Below, one piece after another: positions 1 to 7,668 of a stretch of 64,000 nt of DNA. A program made the position numbers and the translations under genes. This stretch comes from an uncultured Clostridia bacterium (GTDB lineage: Bacteria; Bacillota; Clostridia; Oscillospirales; Acutalibacteraceae), in the NCBI GenBank assembly GCA_947623175.1, contig CANQGK010000001.1, positions 143,431 to 207,430 of the forward strand, read 5' to 3'. The stretch's first letter is position 1. Each line of letters begins with the position of its first letter. The notes below the pieces were generated by a model. The model saw only the letters and a program-made list of their open reading frames with translations. It ran no database searches and was not told where the DNA came from.

Positions 1-126
1 AAATGTGCCGTCGGTAGAAAGGTCGGCAAAGTTAAGCACCGAATAGGATATATACACCCCGAGCGCCAATATCGCGAAGCACAGGCCCATTTGAAGACCG
101 TCTATTGTTGTTGCATAAAACAGCAT
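1..126 (-). CDS. ABC transporter permease, partial (TrpY-like), N-terminal part only
   Basis: Minus-strand translation from ATG at 126-124: MLFYATTIDGLQMGLCFAILALGVYISYSVLNFADLSTDGTF..., typical N-terminus of BPD_transp_2-type permeases; follows the substrate-binding gene; open at window edge. Confidence 0.75.
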   Translation of the reverse strand, partial: MLFYATTIDGLQMGLCFAILALGVYISYSVLNFADLSTDGTF

Positions 127-141
127 TTTTTATTCTACCTT

Positions 142-1110
142 TTATTTTTTAACGTCGGTCGCCTGAATGCTTGTGGGAACGGTAAGCTTCAAAGCGGCGC
201 AAACCTCGCTGTTGTAATAAGCCTTGGGCTCGGTTATGGTCGAAACCGGAATATCGTTTGCGGATTTGCCGTTCAGGATATCCGCCGCCGCTTTACCCGC
301 CGCGGCGCCTACGTCTATATAATCTATAGAGGAGCTTGCCGCACAGCCTACCTTAACCTGCTCGATTTCACTGCCGAAAATCGGAACCTTCTTTTCGTTT
401 GTAAGGGGTAAAATATTGCTTTCGAGCTTGCCTACGATAGTATTGTCAAGCAGATTTACAAAGCAATCCACGCCGTCAGCAAGCAGTCCGTTGACCGCGG
501 TATCGATAGTCGTAATGTCGGAAACAACCGAGCTCTTGATTTCCATGCCATTATACTTTTTGGCGGCTTTTTGAAGCGCTTCAACCTGTATGGGCGAGCT
601 CGATTCCTCGGTGGAAGAAAGAACGCCTATTTTCAAATCCTGCTTGCCCATATAAGCGGTTACCACTTCAAGCTGTTTGTCAAAATTCGGGATATCGGAA
701 GAACCGGTAACGTTGTTGTAGTTTTCCATAACCGAAGCGTCGGTTACCGCGCAGAAAACAACCGCCGTATCGGTACCGTCCGCCGCCGTGGCAGCCGCTA
801 CCGCCGAAGGTGTGGCTATGGCGATTATAACCTTTGCGCCCTTGTTTACGAGGGTTTTTGCCTGCGTCTGCGAAACGCTGGCGTCAAAGTTGCTGTTTAC
901 GTACTCGACCTCGTAATCGTCGAGGTTTATGCCGCTTTCCTCAAGACCCTTCTTAACGCCGTCGTAGCAGTTGTTAAGCGAGCCGTGGGAGCCGAATTGA
1001 ATAATACCGATAACGGGTTTTGACTCCTTTTTGTCGCCGCAGCCCGCTAAGTTAAGCGCCGTAAAGAGCGCCAATACGGTAACCAATACCAATGCAATAA
1101 CTTTTTTCAT
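142..1110 (-). CDS. trpX: ABC transporter substrate-binding lipoprotein (ABC_sub_bind / TrpX-like)
   Basis: 322 aa, lipobox LNLAGC, VIGIIQFGSHGSLNNCYDGVKKGLEESG...; preceded by T-box with UGG specifier. Confidence 0.8.
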   Translation of the reverse strand: MKKVIALVLVTVLALFTALNLAGCGDKKESKPVIGIIQFGSHGSLNNCYDGVKKGLEESGINLDDYEVEYVNSNFDASVSQTQAKTLVNKGAKVIIAIATPSAVAAATAADGTDTAVVFCAVTDASVMENYNNVTGSSDIPNFDKQLEVVTAYMGKQDLKIGVLSSTEESSSPIQVEALQKAAKKYNGMEIKSSVVSDITTIDTAVNGLLADGVDCFVNLLDNTIVGKLESNILPLTNEKKVPIFGSEIEQVKVGCAASSSIDYIDVGAAAGKAAADILNGKSANDIPVSTITEPKAYYNSEVCAALKLTVPTSIQATDVKK

Positions 1111-1237
1111 TTTTAATTACTCCTTTAAAATAAATTTTTGATTTTAATGCTTCATCGGTTTGCCGACCGGTAAGTTTTAAAAGAAATTCAATTACGCCAT
1201 CGAAGAACACCCGGCATAAACGCCACCGCCGTTTCTT

Positions 1238-1540
1238 AATAAAAAATAAAGACCTTGCCCCTGCTTAAGGGACAAGATCCGAAATAACAAATCCTGCGAT
1301 ACCACCCAAATTGACATTAAAAAATGCCCACTCGCTTATATGCGCTAACACGCATTCCCGATTGGTAACGGATAGGTTCCCGTCGACATCTACTCGGCAA
1401 AAAAGCCTTTCAAGCCGCCCTCGGAAGTCCATTCATACGGCTGCGCACCCACCCCGATCGCACCACCCGGGATTCTCTTGCGGTTTACAGTACCGATTAC
1501 TACTCTTCCTCAAAGGTTTAAATACATAAAATATTTTGTT
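1238..1540 (-). ncRNA. T-box leader, Trp specifier (UGG)
   Basis: Minus strand: GAGGAAGAGTAGTA...GAATGGACTTCCGAGG (specifier UGG then A)...GGGAACCTATCCGTTACC...AATTTGGGTGGTATCGCAG (T-box) followed by terminator GATCTTGTCCCTTAAGCAGGGGCAAGGTC-TTTATTTTTT. Confidence 0.88.
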
Positions 1541-1546
1541 TAGTAT

Positions 1547-1575
1547 ATTATAGTCTCATAATTTTATTTTGTCAA
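1547..1575 (-). promoter_or_regulatory. sigma-70 promoter of the T-box operon
   Basis: TTGACA-N17-TATAAT on minus strand (1575-1570 / 1552-1547). Confidence 0.8.
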
Positions 1576-1610
1576 GCTTTTTTAAAAATTTTCCCGTAAA
1601 AATAAATTGA

Positions 1611-1639
1611 TTGACTTTACCGGAAAATTATTGTAAAAT
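1611..1639 (+). promoter_or_regulatory. sigma-70 promoter upstream of tRNA-Arg
   Basis: TTGACT-N17-TAAAAT. Confidence 0.6.
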
Positions 1640-1718
1640 ATATATTATCGTTTTCGGCGCCGAAAGCCGCAGCTCGGTTCGGCACCTTGCGACAGCAAAT
1701 TTTTTTGATTTTATATTT

Positions 1719-1795
1719 GTCGCTATAGCTCAGCCGGATAGAGCGACCGCCTCCTAAGCGGTAGGCCGGAGGTTCGAATCCTCTTAGCGACGCCA
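1719..1795 (+). tRNA. tRNA-Arg (anticodon CCT), CCA encoded
   Basis: GTCGCTA acceptor pairs with TAGCGAC; anticodon stem-loop CCGC-CTCCTAA-GCGG; T-loop GGTTCGAATCC; 3' GCCA. Confidence 0.95.
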
Positions 1796-1905
1796 AAACC
1801 GCCGTAAGCCCGCAAAAACAGAGGGTTTGCGGCGATTATTATTCGTAAAAAAATAACTTTTTCGGGGAGCCGATAAAAAAATTTTAAAAAAATTTAAAAA
1901 AATTT

Positions 1906-1940
1906 GTAACCTATTTCCCCCTTTCGGTTGTTGTATATAT
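1906..1940 (+). promoter_or_regulatory. putative ECF-type promoter, copy 1 (upstream of sigma factor)
   Basis: GTAACCT-N15-TTGTTGTATATAT preceded by A/T tract; same motif and spacing at 3826-3860(+) and 3758-3791(-). Confidence 0.7.
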
Positions 1941-1967
1941 GGAGATGGGTTTTAAAGAGGAAAATTT

Positions 1968-2549
1968 ATGATTGCTTTTTTTGAGACTTATCTTGACGAG
2001 AGCGAAGACAAGGATTTATTTGAGAAAATTTTTAATACCCACAAAAAGCAAATGGTTATGCTGGCGTTTTCTATGCTTAACGACGCTGCGGAAGCGGAGG
2101 ACGCCGTAGGCGACGTCTTTTTGCGGATAGCTCAAAAAAACTTTGACGCGGTGAGAAAGATAAAGAATGAAACGGATCTGCAAAACTATTTGCTCAAAGC
2201 TACCAAAAATACCGTAATTAACAAAATGCGGCTTAAAAAGGAAAGAGCGGCGCTCGACGAGGCTCTCGAGTATAGCGCGGGCAAAGCCGCCGTGCTTTCG
2301 GACAACGATTTTCTCGATTCGATCTGCAATAAAATAACCTACGACGAAATTATCGCCGCCATAAAATCGTTGGATGAAAAATACAAAGACGCTTTGTACC
2401 TCCATTTCGTAATGGAGTTAACGGTCGAGCAAACCGCAAAAGCGCTCAATCAATCCTTGACCGCTACCAAACAGCAATTGGTAAGAGGTAAAAAATTACT
2501 TTTAAATTTACTCACAATGAAAGGTGATGAAAATAATGGCAATAACTAA
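1968..2549 (+). CDS. sigma-70 family (ECF-like) RNA polymerase sigma factor
   Basis: 193 aa; region 2 LFEKIFNTHKKQMVMLAFSMLNDAAEAEDAVGDVFLRIAQ, region 4 IIAAIKSLDEKYKDALYLHFVMELTVEQTAKALNQSLTATKQQLVRGKKLL. Confidence 0.88.
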   Translation: MIAFFETYLDESEDKDLFEKIFNTHKKQMVMLAFSMLNDAAEAEDAVGDVFLRIAQKNFDAVRKIKNETDLQNYLLKATKNTVINKMRLKKERAALDEALEYSAGKAAVLSDNDFLDSICNKITYDEIIAAIKSLDEKYKDALYLHFVMELTVEQTAKALNQSLTATKQQLVRGKKLLLNLLTMKGDENNGNN

Positions 2550-3207
2550 GGAGCAATTCAAACAGGCTTTCAGAGAGGTAATATCCGCAGAGTTTTCGGA
2601 CATTCCCCGAAATGAAGACGAGATAAATTTCACCTTTTCGCAGGCGTTCGAGCGCCGCATGGAAAAATTGATAAAATCCCAAAAAAAGCCCTATTGGAAA
2701 TATATAAACACGGCGTCAAAGCGCGCGGCGGTTATTTTCGCGGCAATACTCGTCACTTTCACGGCGTCTCTGAGCGTGGATGCCATAAGGGTGCCGGTAA
2801 TTGAATTTTTTATCGAAAATTTCGGCACACACGACAAATATACGGCGCAGGGTGATACAAGGACAGAAATTGAAAAGATATACTCGATTACCAAAGTGCC
2901 CGACGGATTTACGGAAATCGATTCTTCGCTGACCAATACCATGAATACCGTCACATATAAAAACGAAAGCGACGATAATAAGCTGATTGTTTTCACACAA
3001 ACGGCGACGGATGATTTAAGTTTGTACATTGATAATGAGCAGTCCGATACAATAATCAAAACGGTAGAAGATAAAAAATTATATATAAATATTATCGATG
3101 AAGTTACAAATATCGTTTGGGCTTATGACGGATATTGTTTCCAGATAAGTACGTTTTATATAGATGACATGGATATTATACTCGATATGGTTAAATCGGT
3201 TGAGTAA
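2524..3207 (+). CDS. DUF4367-like membrane protein, probable anti-sigma partner
   Basis: Overlaps sigma ORF end; single TM (AAVIFAAILVTFTASLSV) and C-terminal VPDGFTEID...WAYDGYCFQIST DUF4367-like domain; true start may be 2536/2539. Confidence 0.75.
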   Translation: MMKIMAITKEQFKQAFREVISAEFSDIPRNEDEINFTFSQAFERRMEKLIKSQKKPYWKYINTASKRAAVIFAAILVTFTASLSVDAIRVPVIEFFIENFGTHDKYTAQGDTRTEIEKIYSITKVPDGFTEIDSSLTNTMNTVTYKNESDDNKLIVFTQTATDDLSLYIDNEQSDTIIKTVEDKKLYINIIDEVTNIVWAYDGYCFQISTFYIDDMDIILDMVKSVE

Positions 3208-3214
3208 AATGTTG

Positions 3215-3255
3215 AGAAAAAAGGCTATGGCATATTTCAACCATAGCCCTTTTTC
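3215..3255. terminator. bidirectional terminator between convergent genes
   Basis: AAAAAAGGCTATGG-catatttcaa-CCATAGCCCTTTTT. Confidence 0.8.
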
Positions 3256-3257
3256 GA

Positions 3258-3707
3258 TTAATACGATGCTTTCTTTTGCTGAGTTATTTCGTCGGCGGCG
3301 CCGCCGGAACCGTAAACCTTGTATTTAACGGTTACGCGGTATGTTCCCGAAGAAGATAACTGATAGGAACGCGAACCGGTATATTTAAAGGAATTTATTG
3401 TGGTTACCCACTGTTTATCCGGTTGACCGTTATCTACACGACTCCAAAACAATCCCAATTTTTTCTTTTCAATATATGTGGTTATAACAATTTTGGTTGT
3501 TTTTGAAGAAATGCCGATAAGATTGTAAGATATGGTCATTTTACCGCTGCTGCTGATACTCATAGTCGTATTTGCGCTGACCGTATTGTTATACAACGGC
3601 ATTACTTCCTCCTCGGGAATTGTGGCTGCCGAAACAGAAAATATTGGCGTTATGAATAAAGAAAGCATTAAAGTAACAGCCAATATTCTTTTTATAAACT
3701 TTTTCAT
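3258..3707 (-). CDS. small secreted protein of unknown function
   Basis: 149 aa, signal peptide ending FSVSAA; RBS AGGAGG; promoter copy 3 upstream. Confidence 0.7.
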   Translation of the reverse strand: MKKFIKRILAVTLMLSLFITPIFSVSAATIPEEEVMPLYNNTVSANTTMSISSSGKMTISYNLIGISSKTTKIVITTYIEKKKLGLFWSRVDNGQPDKQWVTTINSFKYTGSRSYQLSSSGTYRVTVKYKVYGSGGAADEITQQKKASY

Positions 3708-3757
3708 TTTTCCACCTCCTTTCCGTTTAAAATTTCGGAAGATTTTTTGTCCTCCTA

Positions 3758-3791
3758 ATTATACAACAACTGAGAGGGCATTTTAGGTTAC
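3758..3791 (-). promoter_or_regulatory. putative ECF-type promoter, copy 3 (minus strand)
   Basis: Minus strand GTAACCT-AAAATGCCCTCTCAG-TTGTTGTATAAT; spacer exactly 15. Confidence 0.7.
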
Positions 3792-3825
3792 AAAAAAATT
3801 AAAAAAAAATTTTTTTGAAAAATTT

Positions 3826-3860
3826 GTAACCTCTTTACCCGTTTCGGTTGTTGTATATAT
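3826..3860 (+). promoter_or_regulatory. putative ECF-type promoter, copy 2
   Basis: GTAACCT-CTTTACCCGTTTCGG-TTGTTGTATATAT; spacer exactly 15. Confidence 0.7.
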
Positions 3861-3892
3861 GTAGGCCGAAAAATTGTCGATTTAAGGAAATC

Positions 3893-3985
3893 GGGTGATG
3901 AAAATGATTTAATTGTATTTTTATTAAAGCACAGACAAAAAACTTTAAAAGGAAGGTGATAATCAATGAAAAAATAATTATTTAG
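3893..3985 (+). pseudogene. vestigial leader and start of a paralogue of the 6041-6982 gene
   Basis: gggtgatgaaaatgattta...aaaaggaaggtgataatcaATGAAAAAATAA resembles 5965-6055 caggtgataaaaaacgattta...aaaagaaaggtgataaacaATGAAAAAGATAATTATT; here ATG AAA AAA TAA stops at once. Confidence 0.55.
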
Positions 3986-4177
3986 ATTTACATGCTGCAT
4001 TCCCGCGCAAAACAAAACGTAAAGCAGCAATGGTATCAAATTTATGTTTCAGTTTAAATTGCAACAGCCGCACTATACAGTAACATGCAATATCTTAATA
4101 GGCAAACTATGAATTTCACAGGTTAATGTTCAGTTTTTATCAAACAAAACAACAGATATTTCTAATTAAATTTAGGA

Positions 4178-5215
4178 GTGAAAATTATGAAAATTAAAAA
4201 AACGTTTTTTTCGATATTATTATCAATTTCTTTATTATTAGTAACAACTTTCTCTTGTTTTGCCACTACAGAACAAAATAATCCTTCGGTTTTCCCATCA
4301 GATGACGCATTAGCATTTTTAGAAGAAAATGGTACTACAGTATCCGGTGATGGTATGCCGTTATACGATATCGGAGATAAAGTTATAGCATACTATTACG
4401 AAACATCACCTACAGGTTATTGCATTGTTGACAGCTTTGGAAATATTATCGAGTGCGCTTTTGACAAAAGAAAAGAAATTACCGACGAAAAGATTTATTA
4501 TTTATCTCCAACGGTATTGTGCAGCAAAGAAAACAATAACTATATAAATATTGAAAATAACAATGTTGAAAAAGTAAACGAAAAATCGAATTTTGGCGAT
4601 ACGATTAATGAAATCGCCCAAAAATATAAACCAACATCCAAAGACGCCACCTCAAATAACGTTATAAAACCAATACTTACCAATGCTAATTACAACAAAC
4701 TTGAAGGAACTTGCCGAACTTATAAATATAATCCGGACGGCAGATGCGGTTCAGTAGCTTCAGCAATTTTGTTAATGTATTACAATGATTATATTGATGA
4801 TTACATGGTTTTAAGCAGTTATGAAACAAGCGATGGTGTATCATTAATAAATTTACTTGTTCCGCATATAGAAGGAAACGATCCGGTAAACGGAAGCGTA
4901 ACCAAAGAGGTAGTCAGCGGATTAAATTGGTATTTAAGGTGGAAAGGAAGATCCGAAAAATACGTAGCAAAAAGTACGACTTCTATATCTCAATCCGCAT
5001 ATATGAGCATTATAAATAGCGGAAGACCTGCTATAATTGATTTAAACAAAGCACCGACTTATGGTGAGCATTGGGTTGTCGGTTATGGTTATGATAGATA
5101 TATCAGAACCGATAGAACATATTTTTATTATATTGTAAATGACGGTTGGGGCTCAAATAGCGTATTAATTTTATCTGATTATGTAGGCGATGCGGTATAT
5201 CTGAATTATTTGTAA
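4178..5215 (+). CDS. secreted papain-like (C39/C10-like) cysteine peptidase family protein
   Basis: 345 aa, signal peptide, GRCGSVASAILLMYYND (Cys), GEHWVVGYGYD (His), VNDGWGSNS. Confidence 0.6.
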   Translation: MKIMKIKKTFFSILLSISLLLVTTFSCFATTEQNNPSVFPSDDALAFLEENGTTVSGDGMPLYDIGDKVIAYYYETSPTGYCIVDSFGNIIECAFDKRKEITDEKIYYLSPTVLCSKENNNYINIENNNVEKVNEKSNFGDTINEIAQKYKPTSKDATSNNVIKPILTNANYNKLEGTCRTYKYNPDGRCGSVASAILLMYYNDYIDDYMVLSSYETSDGVSLINLLVPHIEGNDPVNGSVTKEVVSGLNWYLRWKGRSEKYVAKSTTSISQSAYMSIINSGRPAIIDLNKAPTYGEHWVVGYGYDRYIRTDRTYFYYIVNDGWGSNSVLILSDYVGDAVYLNYL

Positions 5216-5419
5216 TCTTGATATATTATTTCAATATAATTATCAAATAACTTTATTTGCTATATAAATACAATTCAAATAAATCAATAGCTACAAAATA
5301 TCAGATATAAGAATTTATCAGCGGCTTACCTTTTAAAATGAAACTGCATAATATTTTATTATGACATTAATTTGTACCGTTTCACAATATATAGGCGCGG
5401 ATCTGTGTAGCAGTAGAAG

Positions 5420-5446
5420 CTCGGCGCCGATTTATTCGGCGCCGAG
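5420..5446. repeat. GC-rich perfect hairpin
   Basis: CTCGGCGCCGA-TTTAT-TCGGCGCCGAG, 11-bp stem, no U-tract. Confidence 0.7.
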
Positions 5447-5558
5447 ATAAATCTAAGAAAGTTAGAAAAAATAGACTGTTTTTCAACTTGTTTCAAATAG
5501 TTTTAAGCTCCCATCACTGGCAAATTTAATCAATAGTTAAAAAACGGAGGATGAGATT

Positions 5559-5960
5559 ATGAAAAAGACTTTTTCGATTATTGCGCTGCTTTTATTTTTG
5601 CTTCAATTTGTTTGCGGATGTAAAGGAAACTATATATCCACCGCTTCCGATTCGCAGTCCGCTGACAATACAAAGACCATGACAATTACAATGCTACCCT
5701 CTCCGCCCGAAAGCAAAACCACAAGCGATCAAAATATAATTGAAAAATTCATTAAAATTATCGACGAATCTGAAAAGCAAAAAAGAGAACCCGATGAAAT
5801 AAACGGGTGGCAAATTTATGTTACGGTTACTGACTCAAACAGCCGGATGAGCTATACTCTGAGAGACAACGTTTTACGGATCGAAGATGATTTTTACACG
5901 GTTGACGCCGAGGCGCTTACAGACGAAATAACCGATATTTTTAACGGTATTAAAGAATAA
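5559..5960 (+). CDS. small lipoprotein of unknown function (paralogue of 19631-20032)
   Basis: 133 aa, lipobox LQFVCGC, RBS ACGGAGG. Confidence 0.75.
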   Translation: MKKTFSIIALLLFLLQFVCGCKGNYISTASDSQSADNTKTMTITMLPSPPESKTTSDQNIIEKFIKIIDESEKQKREPDEINGWQIYVTVTDSNSRMSYTLRDNVLRIEDDFYTVDAEALTDEITDIFNGIKE

Positions 5961-6040
5961 AAATCAGGTGATAAAAAACGATTTATGATATTTTTATAAA
6001 ACGCAGGCAAATAAAAACATCAAAAGAAAGGTGATAAACA

Positions 6041-6982
6041 ATGAAAAAGATAATTATTGGCATTTTGGTAGCGACAATTATGGTCGTGGGCGCGATATCT
6101 GTCGCGGCATTAAATAAAAATGACCTTCCGGCAACGCAAACCGAAGAAAATTCGAACATCCAATCAAGCGATACCGTATCCGATAAAGTCACGGATATAA
6201 AAACCCTTAACACGCAAAAGGAAAACATTTTCAACAATATATTAAATTGTGTGGATTATTATGATTCGGTCAAAGGCACTTTTGAAACAACCTTTATCGA
6301 CGACTCCCCTACGACGGTTTCATACAACGTAAATATACCGAAACAAATTTCTTTGCAAGAAGCAAAAAGCGATAACATCAACCTGAATATTATCTGCAAA
6401 GACGGAACTGTTTTAGAAGCGGACAGCAGCCGCAAAGAATATGCGGAAAATAAATTTATTCCCCAATATAATGCAGACCAAAGAAAAAAATATACTTCAA
6501 AAATAAATGAAGAAGTATCACCGTACGAATATAATAATTCCGGAAAAACCAAGCTGCCGAGCAAAAGATACGGAATAAATGCCAATGGAGAAGCGGAGTA
6601 TTATTACAGAAGCGACATAACCAATGCAAGTATGGCGGCTACAAGCATTAATCCGCAAAGCCTTGTATTCGGTTTTATGAGTGATTTTGATTCTTGGTCG
6701 GTCACCGGCGTCGATGAATATTTGGGAAGACAGGTTATTGTTATCAACGGCAAAACTGCCGATAAAGCTTATGCCGACAAATTGGACGTATATGCTTTTG
6801 AAATGAAATTCGATATTAAAACAGGTATTCTTTTGGATTTTAAGGGATTTTCATCGGACAAAACATTGAGTCAATATTTAACAACCACCGAATTTGAAGT
6901 TGACAAAGCTGATAATACCTTAAACGACGAAATCGGAGAGCGTATTTCTTCTATTCAAACTTCTTACAAAAAAACAAATTAA
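6041..6982 (+). CDS. secreted/anchored protein of unknown function (possibly LolA/RseB-like fold)
   Basis: 313 aa, N-terminal signal/TM, RBS AAAGGTG. Confidence 0.6.
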   Translation: MKKIIIGILVATIMVVGAISVAALNKNDLPATQTEENSNIQSSDTVSDKVTDIKTLNTQKENIFNNILNCVDYYDSVKGTFETTFIDDSPTTVSYNVNIPKQISLQEAKSDNINLNIICKDGTVLEADSSRKEYAENKFIPQYNADQRKKYTSKINEEVSPYEYNNSGKTKLPSKRYGINANGEAEYYYRSDITNASMAATSINPQSLVFGFMSDFDSWSVTGVDEYLGRQVIVINGKTADKAYADKLDVYAFEMKFDIKTGILLDFKGFSSDKTLSQYLTTTEFEVDKADNTLNDEIGERISSIQTSYKKTN

Positions 6983-6996
6983 AGGAGTGATTATAA

Positions 6997-7536
6997 ATGA
7001 AAAAGCTGCTTTGTACAATTTTGATTATGGTTTTAACGGTGAGCGCCTTTTCGTTTAACACATCGGCTGCGTCTAAAGCTTATTTCGTAATTGATAACGA
7101 CACAGTGGACAGCACTTGCAAAACAGAGCGAAACGGATTTACCGTTTATGTGACAGGCAGTTCGCATTACAACGGTGATTGTCGCCGTCAAGCGTCTTCT
7201 AATAAAAATGCTAAGTATAGTTGGTGTAAAAAAAGCGAAGCTGTTCACAGTGTATATTACCCAATATATATGGCTGCCGGCGTATATTTAAACAATACTA
7301 AATTTACAGATACACAAGCTCATTATTATGTAGTGCAGCGTGACGGCGGATATCTGATGAATATACTAAATCAAAAAACGGCACCCGGCGGATGGACGTA
7401 TTTTGATTATACTATATACATGAATAATACCACACCCGAAACCTACAGCTTATATGGTATGAGCGTTTCACCGTCGGGCATCGGAAGCGGATATACCGGA
7501 GCCGATGCGATCAGCATATCCGCCGAAGCGGGATAA
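6997..7536 (+). CDS. small secreted protein of unknown function
   Basis: 179 aa, signal peptide ending NTSAAS, RBS AAGGAG. Confidence 0.7.
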   Translation: MKKLLCTILIMVLTVSAFSFNTSAASKAYFVIDNDTVDSTCKTERNGFTVYVTGSSHYNGDCRRQASSNKNAKYSWCKKSEAVHSVYYPIYMAAGVYLNNTKFTDTQAHYYVVQRDGGYLMNILNQKTAPGGWTYFDYTIYMNNTTPETYSLYGMSVSPSGIGSGYTGADAISISAEAG

Positions 7537-7668
7537 TAAAACGGATAATTTCGCATTTTTAAATTGCCTTATAGCCGCTTTGTACCCATCAAACGGAATA
7601 TACAGCAATTATTATTTAAGATCAATATCGGCGCCGAGTAAGATTTACCTTTTAGAAAGGATTCAGTA

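Noticed and set aside
571-1023. 150-aa plus-strand ORF opposite the TrpX-like gene
   Set aside because: Antisense shadow ORF; the minus-strand gene has lipobox, T-box and promoter
1311-1529. 72-aa plus-strand ORF
   Set aside because: Lies entirely within the minus-strand T-box leader
1801-1850. Possible terminator after tRNA-Arg (CGCCGTAAGCCC...GGGTTTGCGGCG)
   Set aside because: Stem has mismatches and no clear U-tract; too weak to call
3788-4039. 83-aa minus-strand ORF
   Set aside because: Covers promoter region and vestigial gene start; low-complexity, no RBS or domain
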